DNA of 64,000 bases, from positions 62,001-126,000 of the forward strand of contig JAUSFB010000073.1 in NCBI GenBank assembly GCA_030651575.1. The letters run 5' to 3'. A program made the translations under genes and the position numbers. This DNA comes from Phaeospirillum sp. (GTDB lineage Bacteria > Pseudomonadota > Alphaproteobacteria > Rhodospirillales > Magnetospirillaceae). Of the stretch, positions 51,296-60,784 are shown one piece after another. Under the pieces are notes generated by a model, which did no database searches, was not told where the DNA came from, and saw only the letters and a list, made by a program, of their open reading frames with translations. Within the stretch, counting starts at the first letter, position 1, and the number at the start of each line of letters is the position of its first letter.

Positions 51296-52156
51296 ATGGA
51301 AGGGACAAGGGCTTTGGAACAGATCGGACAGACCAGCCTCGCCAGCACCCCGAGCGGCCTGCCGCCATCCCGGCCGGTCCGCTGGTCGCTTGCCCGCAAG
51401 GTCTCGCTGGCGCTGGTCTCCATCTTGCTGTCCACCCTGCTGCTGGCGGGGTTCTTCGCCTACTACAAGTTCGAAAGCGTTTACTCCTCCCTGGTGCAAT
51501 CGCGCTACAGCTTCGTGGTGTTCACCATCAAGAAGCAGGTGGAGGACAGCCTGAATCTGGGGCTGGCCCTGCGTCAGATCCGGCAGGTTCAAGACATCCT
51601 CGAACGCGAAAAGATGCGCGACCCCCAGGTCATGTCGGTCGAGGTCTATGATTTCCGGGGCGAGGTTCTGTTCGACACCGACCGGGGCGCCATCGGCAGC
51701 AAGGCCCCCCCGCCCCTGATTGAGGCGCTGAGCGGCAGCGCAACCCAGGCGTTCGGCATCACCGACGAGGATGCCCTGATCGTCGGCCTGCCGCTGATCA
51801 ACAATCTGGGAAAGGTCGAGGGCGGCGTCGTGCTGCGCTATCCGTCCGCCTATATCGAACACGGCATCAGCGGCCTACTGCTCCAACTGGGCAAGGGCAT
51901 CGCCTTCCAGCTGGCGGTTTTTTCCGTGTTGGCCGTGGCGGGACTTTACCTTCTGTTCGGCCGGGTCGGACGCAAGCTTGACGCCATGCAGGCGACCTTG
52001 GACGCGGTGATCACGGTCGGCGGACGGGCGGAACCCGGCCCCGGCGCCGATCCGTTCGAAGAACGCTTCGCCGAATTCGTCGCCAAGTCCCACGAGGCGG
52101 TGGAGCATATCCGAGACGCCACCGCCGAGGTTGGCCGGCTGGATCGACTGCAATGA
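51296..52156 (+). CDS. Two-helix membrane sensor without output domain
   Basis: A 286-aa protein. Helix one is at about residues 36-58, a periplasmic sensor of about 135 residues follows (single-Cache-like, containing VEVYDFRGEVLFDTDRGAIG), then helix two at about 195-215 and a cytoplasmic HAMP-like and coiled segment up to the end (AEVGRLDRLQ). No kinase, cyclase or methyl-accepting part is present. It ends in an ATGA overlap with the MFS-sensor gene and may pair with it through their HAMP regions. Confidence 0.7.
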   Translation: MEGTRALEQIGQTSLASTPSGLPPSRPVRWSLARKVSLALVSILLSTLLLAGFFAYYKFESVYSSLVQSRYSFVVFTIKKQVEDSLNLGLALRQIRQVQDILEREKMRDPQVMSVEVYDFRGEVLFDTDRGAIGSKAPPPLIEALSGSATQAFGITDEDALIVGLPLINNLGKVEGGVVLRYPSAYIEHGISGLLLQLGKGIAFQLAVFSVLAVAGLYLLFGRVGRKLDAMQATLDAVITVGGRAEPGPGADPFEERFAEFVAKSHEAVEHIRDATAEVGRLDRLQ

Positions 52157-54243
52157 CCCTCGACAGCACCCGCCCCCTCTTCATCCGCCTGCTGCTGCTG
52201 GCCTTCATGGTGCTGGTGCCGCCGGTCGGGCTGCTGGCCCATGGCGCGCTGGAGGAATTCGCCCAGGGTCTGGTTCCGGAAATGGACAAGAAGGGCGAGA
52301 CGGTCGGCCGCGATCTGACCGCCAGCATCGAACGGGCCATCGGCCACGGCATCCCGCTGACCGGTCTTTACGGAATGGATGACTTCTTCTCACCGGTCCT
52401 GTCCGCCAATCCCGAGATCCGCTACCTGTCGGTGACCGATCACGAGGGCCGCGTCCTGTTCCTGAACGGCGCCGCCCGGGAAATGCTGGAGCCCTTTTAT
52501 ACCGTCACCGATTTCGAGGTCGAAAGCAGACGGTCCCACAAGTCGATCATCGGCGACTTCATCGACCTGACCCAACCCCTGCGCGGCAAGGTCGGCGTGG
52601 TCGGGCATCTCCATGTGGGCATCGACCAGAACTATGTCCGTGGCCGGCTGCTGGAAATCGCGGTGGATATCGCGGTGGTGACCCTGGTCTCGCTGCTGGT
52701 GGCGGTCGAAATCCTGCTGTTCGTGGTCACCTTCAACGTCACCGGCCCCATGCGGGTGGTGGGCATGGTCATCGACAAGACGCGGCGCGGCGACTTCAGT
52801 TCCGCCTGCGGCGCCGGGGCCGATGATGAGGTCGGTCGCTTCGTGCACCGGTTCAACGCCGCGATCCGCTACGCCGACGACCTGTTCCGCCGGCTGGAAG
52901 CCTATATGGACGAGGTCAAGTCGGCCCATTTCGACAAATCCGTGGTCGAGCAGGTGGGAAACATTGAATCTCGCGTCCGCTTCCTGTTCCGCTTCTCGCG
53001 CTCCGGCAAGCCGGAAGTGATCAACGAACATCAGGCGACGGATATCCGGCTGCCGTTATTCCTGTTCGTGTTCGCCGAAGAGATTTCCCGGTCGTTCATG
53101 CCGCTTTACGTCCGTGATCTCTACGCCCCCATTCCGGGGCTGTCGACCGAGATGGTGATCGCCCTGCCCATCGCGGTGTTCATGATGTTCATCGCCGCCG
53201 TGTCGCCCTCCGCCGCCCTGGCGGCCTCGCGCAAGGGCAGCCGCCAAGTCTTCCTGATGGGGTTGTTTCCGGCCACCATCGGCTTTTTCATGTCGGCGGT
53301 GGCCTACAATGTCTACGACTTCATCGTCTGGCGCGCGGTAACGGCGATCGGCTACGCCCTTGTCACCATGGCGTGCCAAAGTTATATCGCCCAGGTCTCG
53401 CACCAGCAAAAGCGAGCCCAAAGCCTCGGCGTCTATGTGGGAGCGGTCCTGACCGCCAGCATCTGCGGCACCGGCATCGGCGGCGTTCTGGCCGAGCGGA
53501 TGGGCTATCGCGCCACCTTCATCATCGCGGCGCTCCTGGCGGTCGTCGCCGGCCTGCTGATCTATCGCCTGATGGGCTCGGCCCAGCCCCGGACCGAGTT
53601 CCAGACCCCGCGCAAGCGTCAACTGCTGGCCCTGCTGCGCAACTGGCGCTTCTCGGCCCTGGTTCTGTTCGCCGCCATCCCCAGCAAGATCGCCCTGACC
53701 GGCTTCTTCTTCTTCCTGGTGCCGCTGACCCTGCTCCAAGATGTCAGCACCGATCTGGGCGACGTGGCCCGCATCATGATGCTCTATCCGATTGCGGTGG
53801 TGCTGCTGTCGCCGCTGGCGGCGCGGCTGGCCGATCAGACCGGGTGGAAGGCGGGCCTGGTCGCCATCGGTGGACTGATCGGCGGCGCCGGGCTGCTGCT
53901 GCCGCTTTATTCCAGCGATCTCGACACGCTCACCCTGGCCATCGTCATGCTGGGCGTGTCCCACGGCCTGTCGGCGTCGCCGCAATTGGCCATGATCCCG
54001 GACCTGTGCTGGACCGAATGCCGCAACATGGGCCAGACCAATGTGCTGGCCTTCCTGCGGCTGGCCGAACGGGTCGGCAGCGTGATCGGCCCGCTTCTTG
54101 CCGCCGCCTTCATCCCCCTTTACGGCTATGGCGGCGCCATCATCGCGCTGGGCGTGGTGGTGATGTCCATGAGCGCCGTTTTCGCGCTGCTGTCCTTCGC
54201 CTATGGCTCCGGCCCTCATATCGAAGCGGAGCTGTCGGAATGA
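52153..54243 (+). CDS. Sensor-HAMP domain fused to an MFS transporter
   Basis: A 696-aa fusion. Residues 1-190 form a receptor: helix near 12-28, periplasmic Cache-like part with YLSVTDHEGRVLFLNG, helix near 175-200. A HAMP domain (about 198-250: TGPMRVVGMVIDKTRRGDF, DDEVGRFVHRFN) follows. After a linker, residues 295-690 hold twelve hydrophobic segments of a major facilitator transporter (QSYIAQVSHQQKRAQSLG and LAERMGYR between helices). The periplasmic ligand could thus gate transport, or transport could be sensed. The fusion is intact, without frameshift. Confidence 0.8.
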   Translation: MTLDSTRPLFIRLLLLAFMVLVPPVGLLAHGALEEFAQGLVPEMDKKGETVGRDLTASIERAIGHGIPLTGLYGMDDFFSPVLSANPEIRYLSVTDHEGRVLFLNGAAREMLEPFYTVTDFEVESRRSHKSIIGDFIDLTQPLRGKVGVVGHLHVGIDQNYVRGRLLEIAVDIAVVTLVSLLVAVEILLFVVTFNVTGPMRVVGMVIDKTRRGDFSSACGAGADDEVGRFVHRFNAAIRYADDLFRRLEAYMDEVKSAHFDKSVVEQVGNIESRVRFLFRFSRSGKPEVINEHQATDIRLPLFLFVFAEEISRSFMPLYVRDLYAPIPGLSTEMVIALPIAVFMMFIAAVSPSAALAASRKGSRQVFLMGLFPATIGFFMSAVAYNVYDFIVWRAVTAIGYALVTMACQSYIAQVSHQQKRAQSLGVYVGAVLTASICGTGIGGVLAERMGYRATFIIAALLAVVAGLLIYRLMGSAQPRTEFQTPRKRQLLALLRNWRFSALVLFAAIPSKIALTGFFFFLVPLTLLQDVSTDLGDVARIMMLYPIAVVLLSPLAARLADQTGWKAGLVAIGGLIGGAGLLLPLYSSDLDTLTLAIVMLGVSHGLSASPQLAMIPDLCWTECRNMGQTNVLAFLRLAERVGSVIGPLLAAAFIPLYGYGGAIIALGVVVMSMSAVFALLSFAYGSGPHIEAELSE

Positions 54244-55283
54244 GGACAAGATTGCGGCGTCTCCTCGCCATACTCTGCCTGCTTGCCGCCTCGGTCGCGC
54301 CCGCCGGGGCCGCCGACGCTCCGGCAAGGCCGTTCCGGATCTACATGGCCCTGTGGCGGGGCTGGGAAGAGGCGGCCCAGGGCTTCAAGGACTATTTCAC
54401 CAATCAGAACATCCCGGTGGAGCTGATCATCCGCGACGCCGGTCAGGACAAGGGCAAGCTGCCGGAGTTCGTGGCCGAGGCCAAGCGGCTGAATGTCGAT
54501 CTGGTCTTCACCTGGGGAACCACGGTCACCGAGGAGATGCTGGGACGCTTTGACGATCCCGACACCGACGCTCACATCACCTCGATTCCGGCGGTGTTCG
54601 CCATCGTGTCGCAGCCGCTGGGCGGCGTGGTCCCCAGCCTGACCTCGTCGGGGCGCAACATCACCGGCACCACCTATCTGGTGCCGACCGAAACCCAGGT
54701 GAACCTGATCCAGTCCTATCGACCGATCAAGCGGCTGGGCGTCGTCTACAACCCGCTGGAGCGCAACTCGCGGGTTGCCATCGATGAGTTGACCGCCATC
54801 GGGGAGAAATCCGGGACCAATGGAAAATCCGGCTTCCAGGTGACGTCCATCGCGGTGGAGGTGGAGGACGGCAAGCCCAAACCGGCCAGCATCCCCGGCA
54901 AGGTCGCCGAATTGAAGAAAGCCGGAGTGGATTTCCTTTACATCCCGCCGGACACCTTCCTTAACGTCAATCGGGACATCCTGACCGGCGCAGCGCTGGA
55001 GATGCTCCTTCCCACCTTCGCCGCCGGCGAGAATCCGGTCCTGACCTCCAAGGCCCTGTTCGGCGGCGTCTACCGCTATTACACCGTCGGCCAGCTGACC
55101 GCCTACAAGGCCGAGCAGATCCTGATCCACAAGATCAACCCCAAAGACATCCCCATCGATGCCCCAAAGCGCCTGTCCATCATCCTCAACATGCCGGTCG
55201 CCCGCCAATTGGGGCTGTACCCGCCCATGAAGCTGCTGGGCTTGGCCGAGATCGTCGATCCGGCGGAGGGCAAGCGCAAATGA
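54240..55283 (+). CDS. ABC-type substrate-binding protein (PF04392-like), orphan
   Basis: A 347-aa periplasmic protein with a Sec signal (residues 1-25) and a type I binding fold: YMALWRGWEEAAQGFKDYF, DLVFTWGTTVTEEMLG, SGRNITGTTY and LGVVYNPLERNSR are typical of the ABC_sub_bind family. No ABC permease or ATPase is encoded nearby. Coupled (ATGA) to the MFS-sensor gene, it may present a ligand to the sensors. Confidence 0.8.
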   Translation: MRTRLRRLLAILCLLAASVAPAGAADAPARPFRIYMALWRGWEEAAQGFKDYFTNQNIPVELIIRDAGQDKGKLPEFVAEAKRLNVDLVFTWGTTVTEEMLGRFDDPDTDAHITSIPAVFAIVSQPLGGVVPSLTSSGRNITGTTYLVPTETQVNLIQSYRPIKRLGVVYNPLERNSRVAIDELTAIGEKSGTNGKSGFQVTSIAVEVEDGKPKPASIPGKVAELKKAGVDFLYIPPDTFLNVNRDILTGAALEMLLPTFAAGENPVLTSKALFGGVYRYYTVGQLTAYKAEQILIHKINPKDIPIDAPKRLSIILNMPVARQLGLYPPMKLLGLAEIVDPAEGKRK

Positions 55284-55383
55284 TGGCGATGCGTCCCCGC
55301 GCACCGGATACGGCCGACGAACCGATGATGGAATTCACGGGCTTTGGAGTCGCGGGCAAGACCCATGGAAAAGGGAGGGGACG

Positions 55384-58134
55384 ATGCTGCTTCGCACGCG
55401 CGTAACCCTCATCGTTACCGTTACCTATTCGCTGCTGGTCGCCGGCCTGACCTTCGCCGGGCTGAGAAGCGAGGAACTGGCGGACGAACGCTATGCCACC
55501 GCCACCCTCAACGGCCAGCAGGTCTTCTGGGACAAGCTGGTCGAGAACATGGTGCAGCGCCTGGATGCCGCCTCGCCCCTGGTTCTCGCCAATCACCAGA
55601 TGATCGAGGCCGTGGCCCGCAAAAGCCCATCCCAGGTCCGCGAGGCCATGGTCCCGACGGCAGAGGCCCTGTCGCGGCGCAGCGCCATAAATCGTTACGA
55701 AATCGTCGGGCTCGACGGCGAGCTGCTGTACTCCTCGCGCGGGTCGCTGCTGGAAAGCCCGCTGGTGGATTCAGGGACCGTCCGGGCGATCGCCGATAGC
55801 GGCAAGCCCCGCTCCGGCATCATGCAAAACAGCGATAAACGCTTCATCGCCGTCATCAGCCTGCCGCTGACCGCCGCCGACGGCGCGGTGGCGGGCGTCG
55901 CCACCATCGTCTCCGACCTTCGCCCGCCCATCGAGGAATTCAAGGTGTCCACCGGCTCGGACGTGTTCCTGGTGGACCGCAGCGGTCACATGACCGACGG
56001 CACCGACGACCACCTGTGGCAGGTGTTCGACTCCAAGATCTCGGTACGCAAAAGCCGCCTCGACACATGGCGCGACGGCGATCGCTTTTATTCCGTGGTG
56101 GTGTTCCCGCTGGGCGACGGGCAGGGCCGCGTCATCGGCGCCCTGGTCAGCGCCCGCGACTCCACCGAGACCCAGACGCTCCAGCACCAGATCCGGCTGA
56201 TTTCCATCGGGGCGGTCGGCGGCTTCCTGGTTCTGGTGCTTGGGATATTCTCGGTCTATCTGCGCCGCTCGTTCGACCCGCTCGATCAGGCCATCACCGT
56301 CCTCAACGCCCTGTCGCGGGGCGATACCTCGGTCACGCTGGATGTGCGCAACGAGAACGACGAAATCGGCCGCATCGCCAGCACGGTCGGCGTGTTCCGC
56401 GAAAACGCCATCAAACTCGACCTGCTGGAAGAGCGCCGCGAGCGGCAGCGCCGCCGTCAGGAACTGTTCATCCGCCTGCAAATGCTCAAGCTGTCTGAAA
56501 TGCTGGAGCAAGACGCGCGCGAAGCGTTGATGGAAGACCTCAGGCAGATCGAGGCCCTGTCCAACCGGGGGGCCGCCGATGGCAGCGACGGCGACGTCTC
56601 CAAGGGCGAGCTGGAAGTGCTGGCAGTGGCCTTCCAGACCATGTCGTCGCGCATCCGCGAACAGCACGAGCGTCTGGAGACCCTGATCTCCGAACGCACC
56701 CGCGACGTGGAAATCCTGCGCGAAGCCCTGCGCACCCGCGATCAGCTGGCGGTTCTGCGACAAGAGCTGGACTTTGCCCGCGAACTCCAGCTGAGTTCCC
56801 TGCCGCAGGTTTTCCCCCCCTTCCCCGACCGTGGCGAGTTCCAGGTCCACGCCTCCATGGTTCCGGCCAAGGAGGTGGGAGGCGACTTCTATGACTTCTT
56901 CCTGATCGATCACCATCACCTGGGCATCGTCATCGGCGACGCCTCGGGCAAGGGCGTGCCGGCGGCCATGTTCATCGCCATCACCCGCAGCCTGGTCAAG
57001 GCCGTGGCTCCCCTGGCTGCCTCGCCGGGCGAGTGCCTGGCCTTCGTCAACACCATGCTGTCACGCGACAATCCGCAGACCCTGTTCGCCACCTGCTTCT
57101 ACGGCGTGCTGGACACCCGCACCGGCGAGGTCGCCTTCTGCAACGCCGGCCACCCGCCGCCGCTGATTTTGCGCGCGGGCGGGGTGGTCGAAGCGATTCG
57201 CGATGTGTCCGGCGTGGCGTTGGGCGTGATGGAAGACCTGGAATACGAGACCGGCGGCTTTGTGCTGCACCCCGGCGACGTCGTTCATCTCTATACCGAT
57301 GGGGTTACCGAGGCCCAGGATTCCGACGACCGGCTGTATGACGAACCCCGCCTGATCGCCGAACTCGGCGCGATCCAGGACACCCAGCCCGAAGCGGTGA
57401 TCGCCGGAATCCTGCGCTCGGTCGAGGCCTTTGTCGGCTTGGCGCCCCAGTTCGACGACATCACGATGTTGACCTTACGCTTCGATAAGGCTTCCATGGA
57501 GGGAGACGGACTGATCGAGCCTCAGCGCCGCCTGATGCTGACCGGCTTTCACGGAGCGCCAGACATGGAGTCCAGCACGCCACCTGACGTAAAAGAGCAG
57601 GGAGAGACGCCGCCCCCCGTCATGCCGGTGCTCAAAGGCGTGATCCGCCCGTCGCTGACCAGACAAAAACCGCCGCAGAAGCCAAAACCAAAGCCGCCGA
57701 TCGCCCCCGATCTGGTAAGCGTCACCATCACCAGCGACGTGGCGGAACTGGATCGTCTGGCCAATATCGTCGATGATTTCGTGGAAAAGCACCTCCTTCC
57801 AGAAAAGCTCGCCTTTAACCTTAATGTCTGCTTGGACGAATTGATCACCAACATCATATCTTATGGATATGATGACAATGCCCCCCATGACATCGAGGTC
57901 AATTTCCGTTACGACGGTCATGAATTGGTCACGTCGATCATTGACGACGCCAAGGAATACGACCCATTTATTCAGGCCCCCGAGCCCGACCTGGATCTTG
58001 ACGTGGATGATCGCCCCATCGGCGGGTTGGGGGTCTTCCTGGTCAAGGAGTTCATGGACGGCACCGAATACCGGCACGACGCCGGACACAACACGACGAC
58101 CCTCCGAAAGACTATCGGGGAAGAGGAGACCTAG
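55384..58134 (+). CDS. Cache-HAMP-PP2C phosphatase with C-terminal anti-sigma-type kinase domain
   Basis: A 916-aa signalling protein. It has helix one (6-26), a double-Cache-like periplasmic part (to about 275), helix two, HAMP (about 300-350) and a coiled linker. A SpoIIE-type PP2C phosphatase spans about 480-700 (GGDFYD, GDASGKG, CNAGHPPP, LYTDGVTEA, DDITMLTL). A Pro-rich linker leads to an RsbW-like HATPase domain at about 775-910 (DELITNIISYGYD N-box, GGLGVFLVKEFMD). It combines phosphatase and kinase of a partner-switch pathway in one chain. Confidence 0.9.
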   Translation: MLLRTRVTLIVTVTYSLLVAGLTFAGLRSEELADERYATATLNGQQVFWDKLVENMVQRLDAASPLVLANHQMIEAVARKSPSQVREAMVPTAEALSRRSAINRYEIVGLDGELLYSSRGSLLESPLVDSGTVRAIADSGKPRSGIMQNSDKRFIAVISLPLTAADGAVAGVATIVSDLRPPIEEFKVSTGSDVFLVDRSGHMTDGTDDHLWQVFDSKISVRKSRLDTWRDGDRFYSVVVFPLGDGQGRVIGALVSARDSTETQTLQHQIRLISIGAVGGFLVLVLGIFSVYLRRSFDPLDQAITVLNALSRGDTSVTLDVRNENDEIGRIASTVGVFRENAIKLDLLEERRERQRRRQELFIRLQMLKLSEMLEQDAREALMEDLRQIEALSNRGAADGSDGDVSKGELEVLAVAFQTMSSRIREQHERLETLISERTRDVEILREALRTRDQLAVLRQELDFARELQLSSLPQVFPPFPDRGEFQVHASMVPAKEVGGDFYDFFLIDHHHLGIVIGDASGKGVPAAMFIAITRSLVKAVAPLAASPGECLAFVNTMLSRDNPQTLFATCFYGVLDTRTGEVAFCNAGHPPPLILRAGGVVEAIRDVSGVALGVMEDLEYETGGFVLHPGDVVHLYTDGVTEAQDSDDRLYDEPRLIAELGAIQDTQPEAVIAGILRSVEAFVGLAPQFDDITMLTLRFDKASMEGDGLIEPQRRLMLTGFHGAPDMESSTPPDVKEQGETPPPVMPVLKGVIRPSLTRQKPPQKPKPKPPIAPDLVSVTITSDVAELDRLANIVDDFVEKHLLPEKLAFNLNVCLDELITNIISYGYDDNAPHDIEVNFRYDGHELVTSIIDDAKEYDPFIQAPEPDLDLDVDDRPIGGLGVFLVKEFMDGTEYRHDAGHNTTTLRKTIGEEET

Positions 58135-58139
58135 AGCCT

Positions 58140-58469
58140 ATGGAAATCCGTCAAGAAACCATCGGAGAGGCCACCGTCCTGGTGCCCTTGGCCCGCGTGG
58201 ACAGCTCCACGGCAAAGGCATTCGAGGCCAGGGTTCTCGCCGTCATCAATACCGCCACCCCCAAAATTCTCATCGACTTCTCGGAGTTGAACTACATTTC
58301 CAGCGCCGGTCTGCGCGTGGTGCTGGTCGGCGCCAAGATGACGCGCGGCACCCGCAAATTTGCCCTGTGCGGCATGAAACCGCATATCCGGGAAGTCTTC
58401 GACGTATCCGGGTTCGCCAAGATTCTATCGATCTACCCCGATCGAGAAACGGCCCTGGCGGCCTTGTGA
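58140..58469 (+). CDS. STAS-domain anti-anti-sigma protein
   Basis: A 109-aa SpoIIAA/RsbV-type protein with the phosphorylation site in NYISSAGLRVV (Ser54/Ser55). Encoded 5 bases after the PP2C-HATPase gene, it is the expected substrate of both domains. No sigma factor is in the window, so the output is unknown. It may act on a distant sigma factor or on another STAS-binding protein. Confidence 0.92.
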   Translation: MEIRQETIGEATVLVPLARVDSSTAKAFEARVLAVINTATPKILIDFSELNYISSAGLRVVLVGAKMTRGTRKFALCGMKPHIREVFDVSGFAKILSIYPDRETALAAL

Positions 58470-58531
58470 ACAAGGCGGCCCTGCGCAGACTTGCGATGGT
58501 GCGAATCCCGCAGCCAAGCTACCATGACGTC

Positions 58532-58567
58532 TTTCCCCCCCTCTTCCCGCCGGGAAGGGGGGGGAAA
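58532..58567. terminator. Long hairpin after the signalling operon
   Basis: A C/T-rich arm and a G/A-rich arm pair over about 15 bp around GCC with one bulge (58532-58567). There is no clear U-run, but it is well placed to end or protect the operon message. Confidence 0.5.
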
Positions 58568-58596
58568 TGAGAACCGCCTTTTCAGGAGCAGAACAG

Positions 58597-58830
58597 ATGA
58601 ATGATCCGCTCAAGAGCATGATCGAAATGCAGCAATCCATGCTGGAGGGGTGGATGAACACCTCGAACCAGATGATGAAATACTGGCAGCACATGCTGGA
58701 ATTGCAGGAACACCTGATAAACCACGCCACGACCATCACCCGATCCCATATCGAAATCGATGACGGCCCGTCCTTCACCGGTAAATACGGCAAGCGCCGC
58801 TTCGATATCGACCCCGAGCACGACGTCTGA
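58597..58830 (+). CDS. Small Met-rich helical protein
   Basis: A 77-aa protein: a Met/Gln-rich amphipathic helix (MIEMQQSMLEGWMNTSNQ) followed by a charged C-terminal tail ending in FDIDPEHDV. AGGAG lies 9 bases upstream of this ATG, which is preferred over 58567. The helix is reminiscent of phasin-like proteins, but this is weak. Confidence 0.55.
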   Translation: MNDPLKSMIEMQQSMLEGWMNTSNQMMKYWQHMLELQEHLINHATTITRSHIEIDDGPSFTGKYGKRRFDIDPEHDV

Positions 58831-58867
58831 TCATTCACCATCTTCGTTGGGGCAAGGGGGCGGGACG

Positions 58868-59578
58868 GTGAACGAATTGCTGAATCATCTTGGCCAACCG
58901 GTAGGCGTTCCCCTACCGGAATGGACCCCCAGGTCCAGGCCGTCGAAAGCAGTCATGGAAGGGCGGTTCTGCCGGGTCGAGCCCCTGGACCTCGACCGTC
59001 ATGCCGCCCAGCTCTATGCCGGCATCATCGACGACAGGGACGGGCGGACCTGGACCTATCTGTATTACGGCCCGTTCGAGCGGGAGGAAGACTTCCACGC
59101 ATGGTTGGCCGCCGCCGCCGCCAGCACCGATCCCCAGTTCTTCACCGTGGTCGATCAAGCGACCGGGGCGGCTCTGGGCCTTGTCAGCTACCTCCGCATC
59201 GAGGCGGAAGTCGGGGCCATCGCGGTGGGACACATCATCTTCGCGCCGTCACTGCGCCGGACCCCCGCCGCGACCGAAGGCATGTACCTCATGCTGCGCC
59301 AAGTCTTCGACGGTCTGGGCTATCGCCGTTGCGAGTGGCGCTGCGACAGCCTCAACACCAAATCACGGGTGGCGGCCGAACGGTTTGGCTTTCGTCTGGA
59401 AGGCGTTTTCCGTCAGGCCTGCGTCAATAAAGGCCGCAACCGCGATACCGCCTGCTTCTCGATCATCGACGGCGAGTGGCCGGCGATCCAAGACTGTTTC
59501 GAACGCTGGCTGCGTCCTGAAAATTTCGACGCCGCCGGGCAACAGCGTGAACGGCTCTCCATACTGATCCAGGGCTGA
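58868..59578 (+). CDS. GNAT acetyltransferase (RimJ/RimL type)
   Basis: A 236-aa N-acetyltransferase of the large alphaproteobacterial RimL-like group. Key parts are GLVSYLRIEAEVGAIAVGHI, then the acetyl-CoA site near RRTPAATEGMYLM, and ERFGFRLEGVFRQ. GTG 58868 is chosen as start because it follows a purine-rich site and gives the usual N-terminal length. The substrate is unknown. Confidence 0.85.
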   Translation: MNELLNHLGQPVGVPLPEWTPRSRPSKAVMEGRFCRVEPLDLDRHAAQLYAGIIDDRDGRTWTYLYYGPFEREEDFHAWLAAAAASTDPQFFTVVDQATGAALGLVSYLRIEAEVGAIAVGHIIFAPSLRRTPAATEGMYLMLRQVFDGLGYRRCEWRCDSLNTKSRVAAERFGFRLEGVFRQACVNKGRNRDTACFSIIDGEWPAIQDCFERWLRPENFDAAGQQRERLSILIQG

Positions 59579-59620
59579 ACGGTCCGGCTTGTCCTCGGGC
59601 CGGGTCATCGCCCCTCCCGA

Positions 59621-60784
59621 TCAATCGTCGCTCATGCCCCGGCGCGAGATCGGGACATCGCGATGGATATAGGCGCTCATCACCAGCCCCCAGCCGAACA
59701 GCAGGGACAGCATGGCGGTGCCGCCGTATGAAATCAGCGGCAACGGCACGCCGACCACCGGCACCAGCCCCATCACCATGGCGGTGTTGATGAAAAAATA
59801 CAGGAAGAAAATGGTGGTGATGCCATGGGCCACCAGCCGGCCAAACTGGCTGCGGCACCGGATGGCGATGGCATAGCCGAAAGCCAGCAGCAGGGAATAA
59901 AGCCCCAGCAGGACCAGCCCCCCCATCATTCCCCATTCCTCGGCGAACATGGTAAAAATGAAGTCCGTCTGCTTTTCCGGCAAAAAGTTCAGCCGGCTTT
60001 GCGTCCCCATCATATAGCCCTTGCCGAACATCCCGCCCGAGCCCAGGGCGATCTTCGACTGGGTGATGTGATAGCCGGCCCCCAGGGGATCATCCTCGGG
60101 ACTAAGGAAGATCAGCACCCGTTTCTTCTGGTATTCCCGCAGAAATTGCCAAGCGACCGGGATCGAGCCTAGGCTGGCGGCGATCACCAGGGCGAATTTC
60201 CACATGCGGACGCCGGCCATGAAGAACAGCGCCCCGGCCGACATCACCAGCATCATGGCGGTGCCGAGATCGGGCTGCTTCATCACCAGCCCGGCGGGGA
60301 TGAACACCATGAGCAGCGGCGGAATCAGAAATATCGGTCGGCCGATCTCCTGAAAGCTGGCGCCGTGGAAATAGCGGGCCAGCGACAGGATCAGCGCGAT
60401 TTTCATGATCTCGGACGGCTGCAACTGGATAAAGCCGATATCGATCCAGCGTTGGGCGCCCATGCCGATGGTGCCCTTCACCTCGACCGCCACCAGCAGA
60501 ATCAGGGCGAAGGCGTAGATAAAATAGGCGTTGCGCATCCAAAACCGCAGATCGACCATGGCCACGGCGATCATGATGCCGATGCCCAAGGCAAAACGGA
60601 TCATCTGCTTCAGCGCCCAAGGCTCCAGCGACCCCTGCGCCGCCGAATAAAGGGTGGCAAAGCCGATCCCGGCGATGGAGGCCAGGACGGCGATCAGCGA
60701 CCAGTTGATCTGCCAGACCTTGTCGCGCATGGACATTTCGGTGCGGTTGAGCCGCGACGGCATGCGGGGCATGGGGCGCAGCAT
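59621..60784 (-). CDS. rodA: Rod-shape SEDS glycosyltransferase RodA
   Basis: A 387-aa ten-helix peptidoglycan polymerase. Conserved SEDS segments are visible: GAQRWIDIGFIQLQPSE, KQPDLGTAMM and PLISYGGTAML. ATG 60784 overlaps the PBP2 stop by one base (TGATG), so the two partners are coupled in translation and form the elongasome polymerase-transpeptidase pair. Confidence 0.97.
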   Translation of the reverse strand: MLRPMPRMPSRLNRTEMSMRDKVWQINWSLIAVLASIAGIGFATLYSAAQGSLEPWALKQMIRFALGIGIMIAVAMVDLRFWMRNAYFIYAFALILLVAVEVKGTIGMGAQRWIDIGFIQLQPSEIMKIALILSLARYFHGASFQEIGRPIFLIPPLLMVFIPAGLVMKQPDLGTAMMLVMSAGALFFMAGVRMWKFALVIAASLGSIPVAWQFLREYQKKRVLIFLSPEDDPLGAGYHITQSKIALGSGGMFGKGYMMGTQSRLNFLPEKQTDFIFTMFAEEWGMMGGLVLLGLYSLLLAFGYAIAIRCRSQFGRLVAHGITTIFFLYFFINTAMVMGLVPVVGVPLPLISYGGTAMLSLLFGWGLVMSAYIHRDVPISRRGMSDD

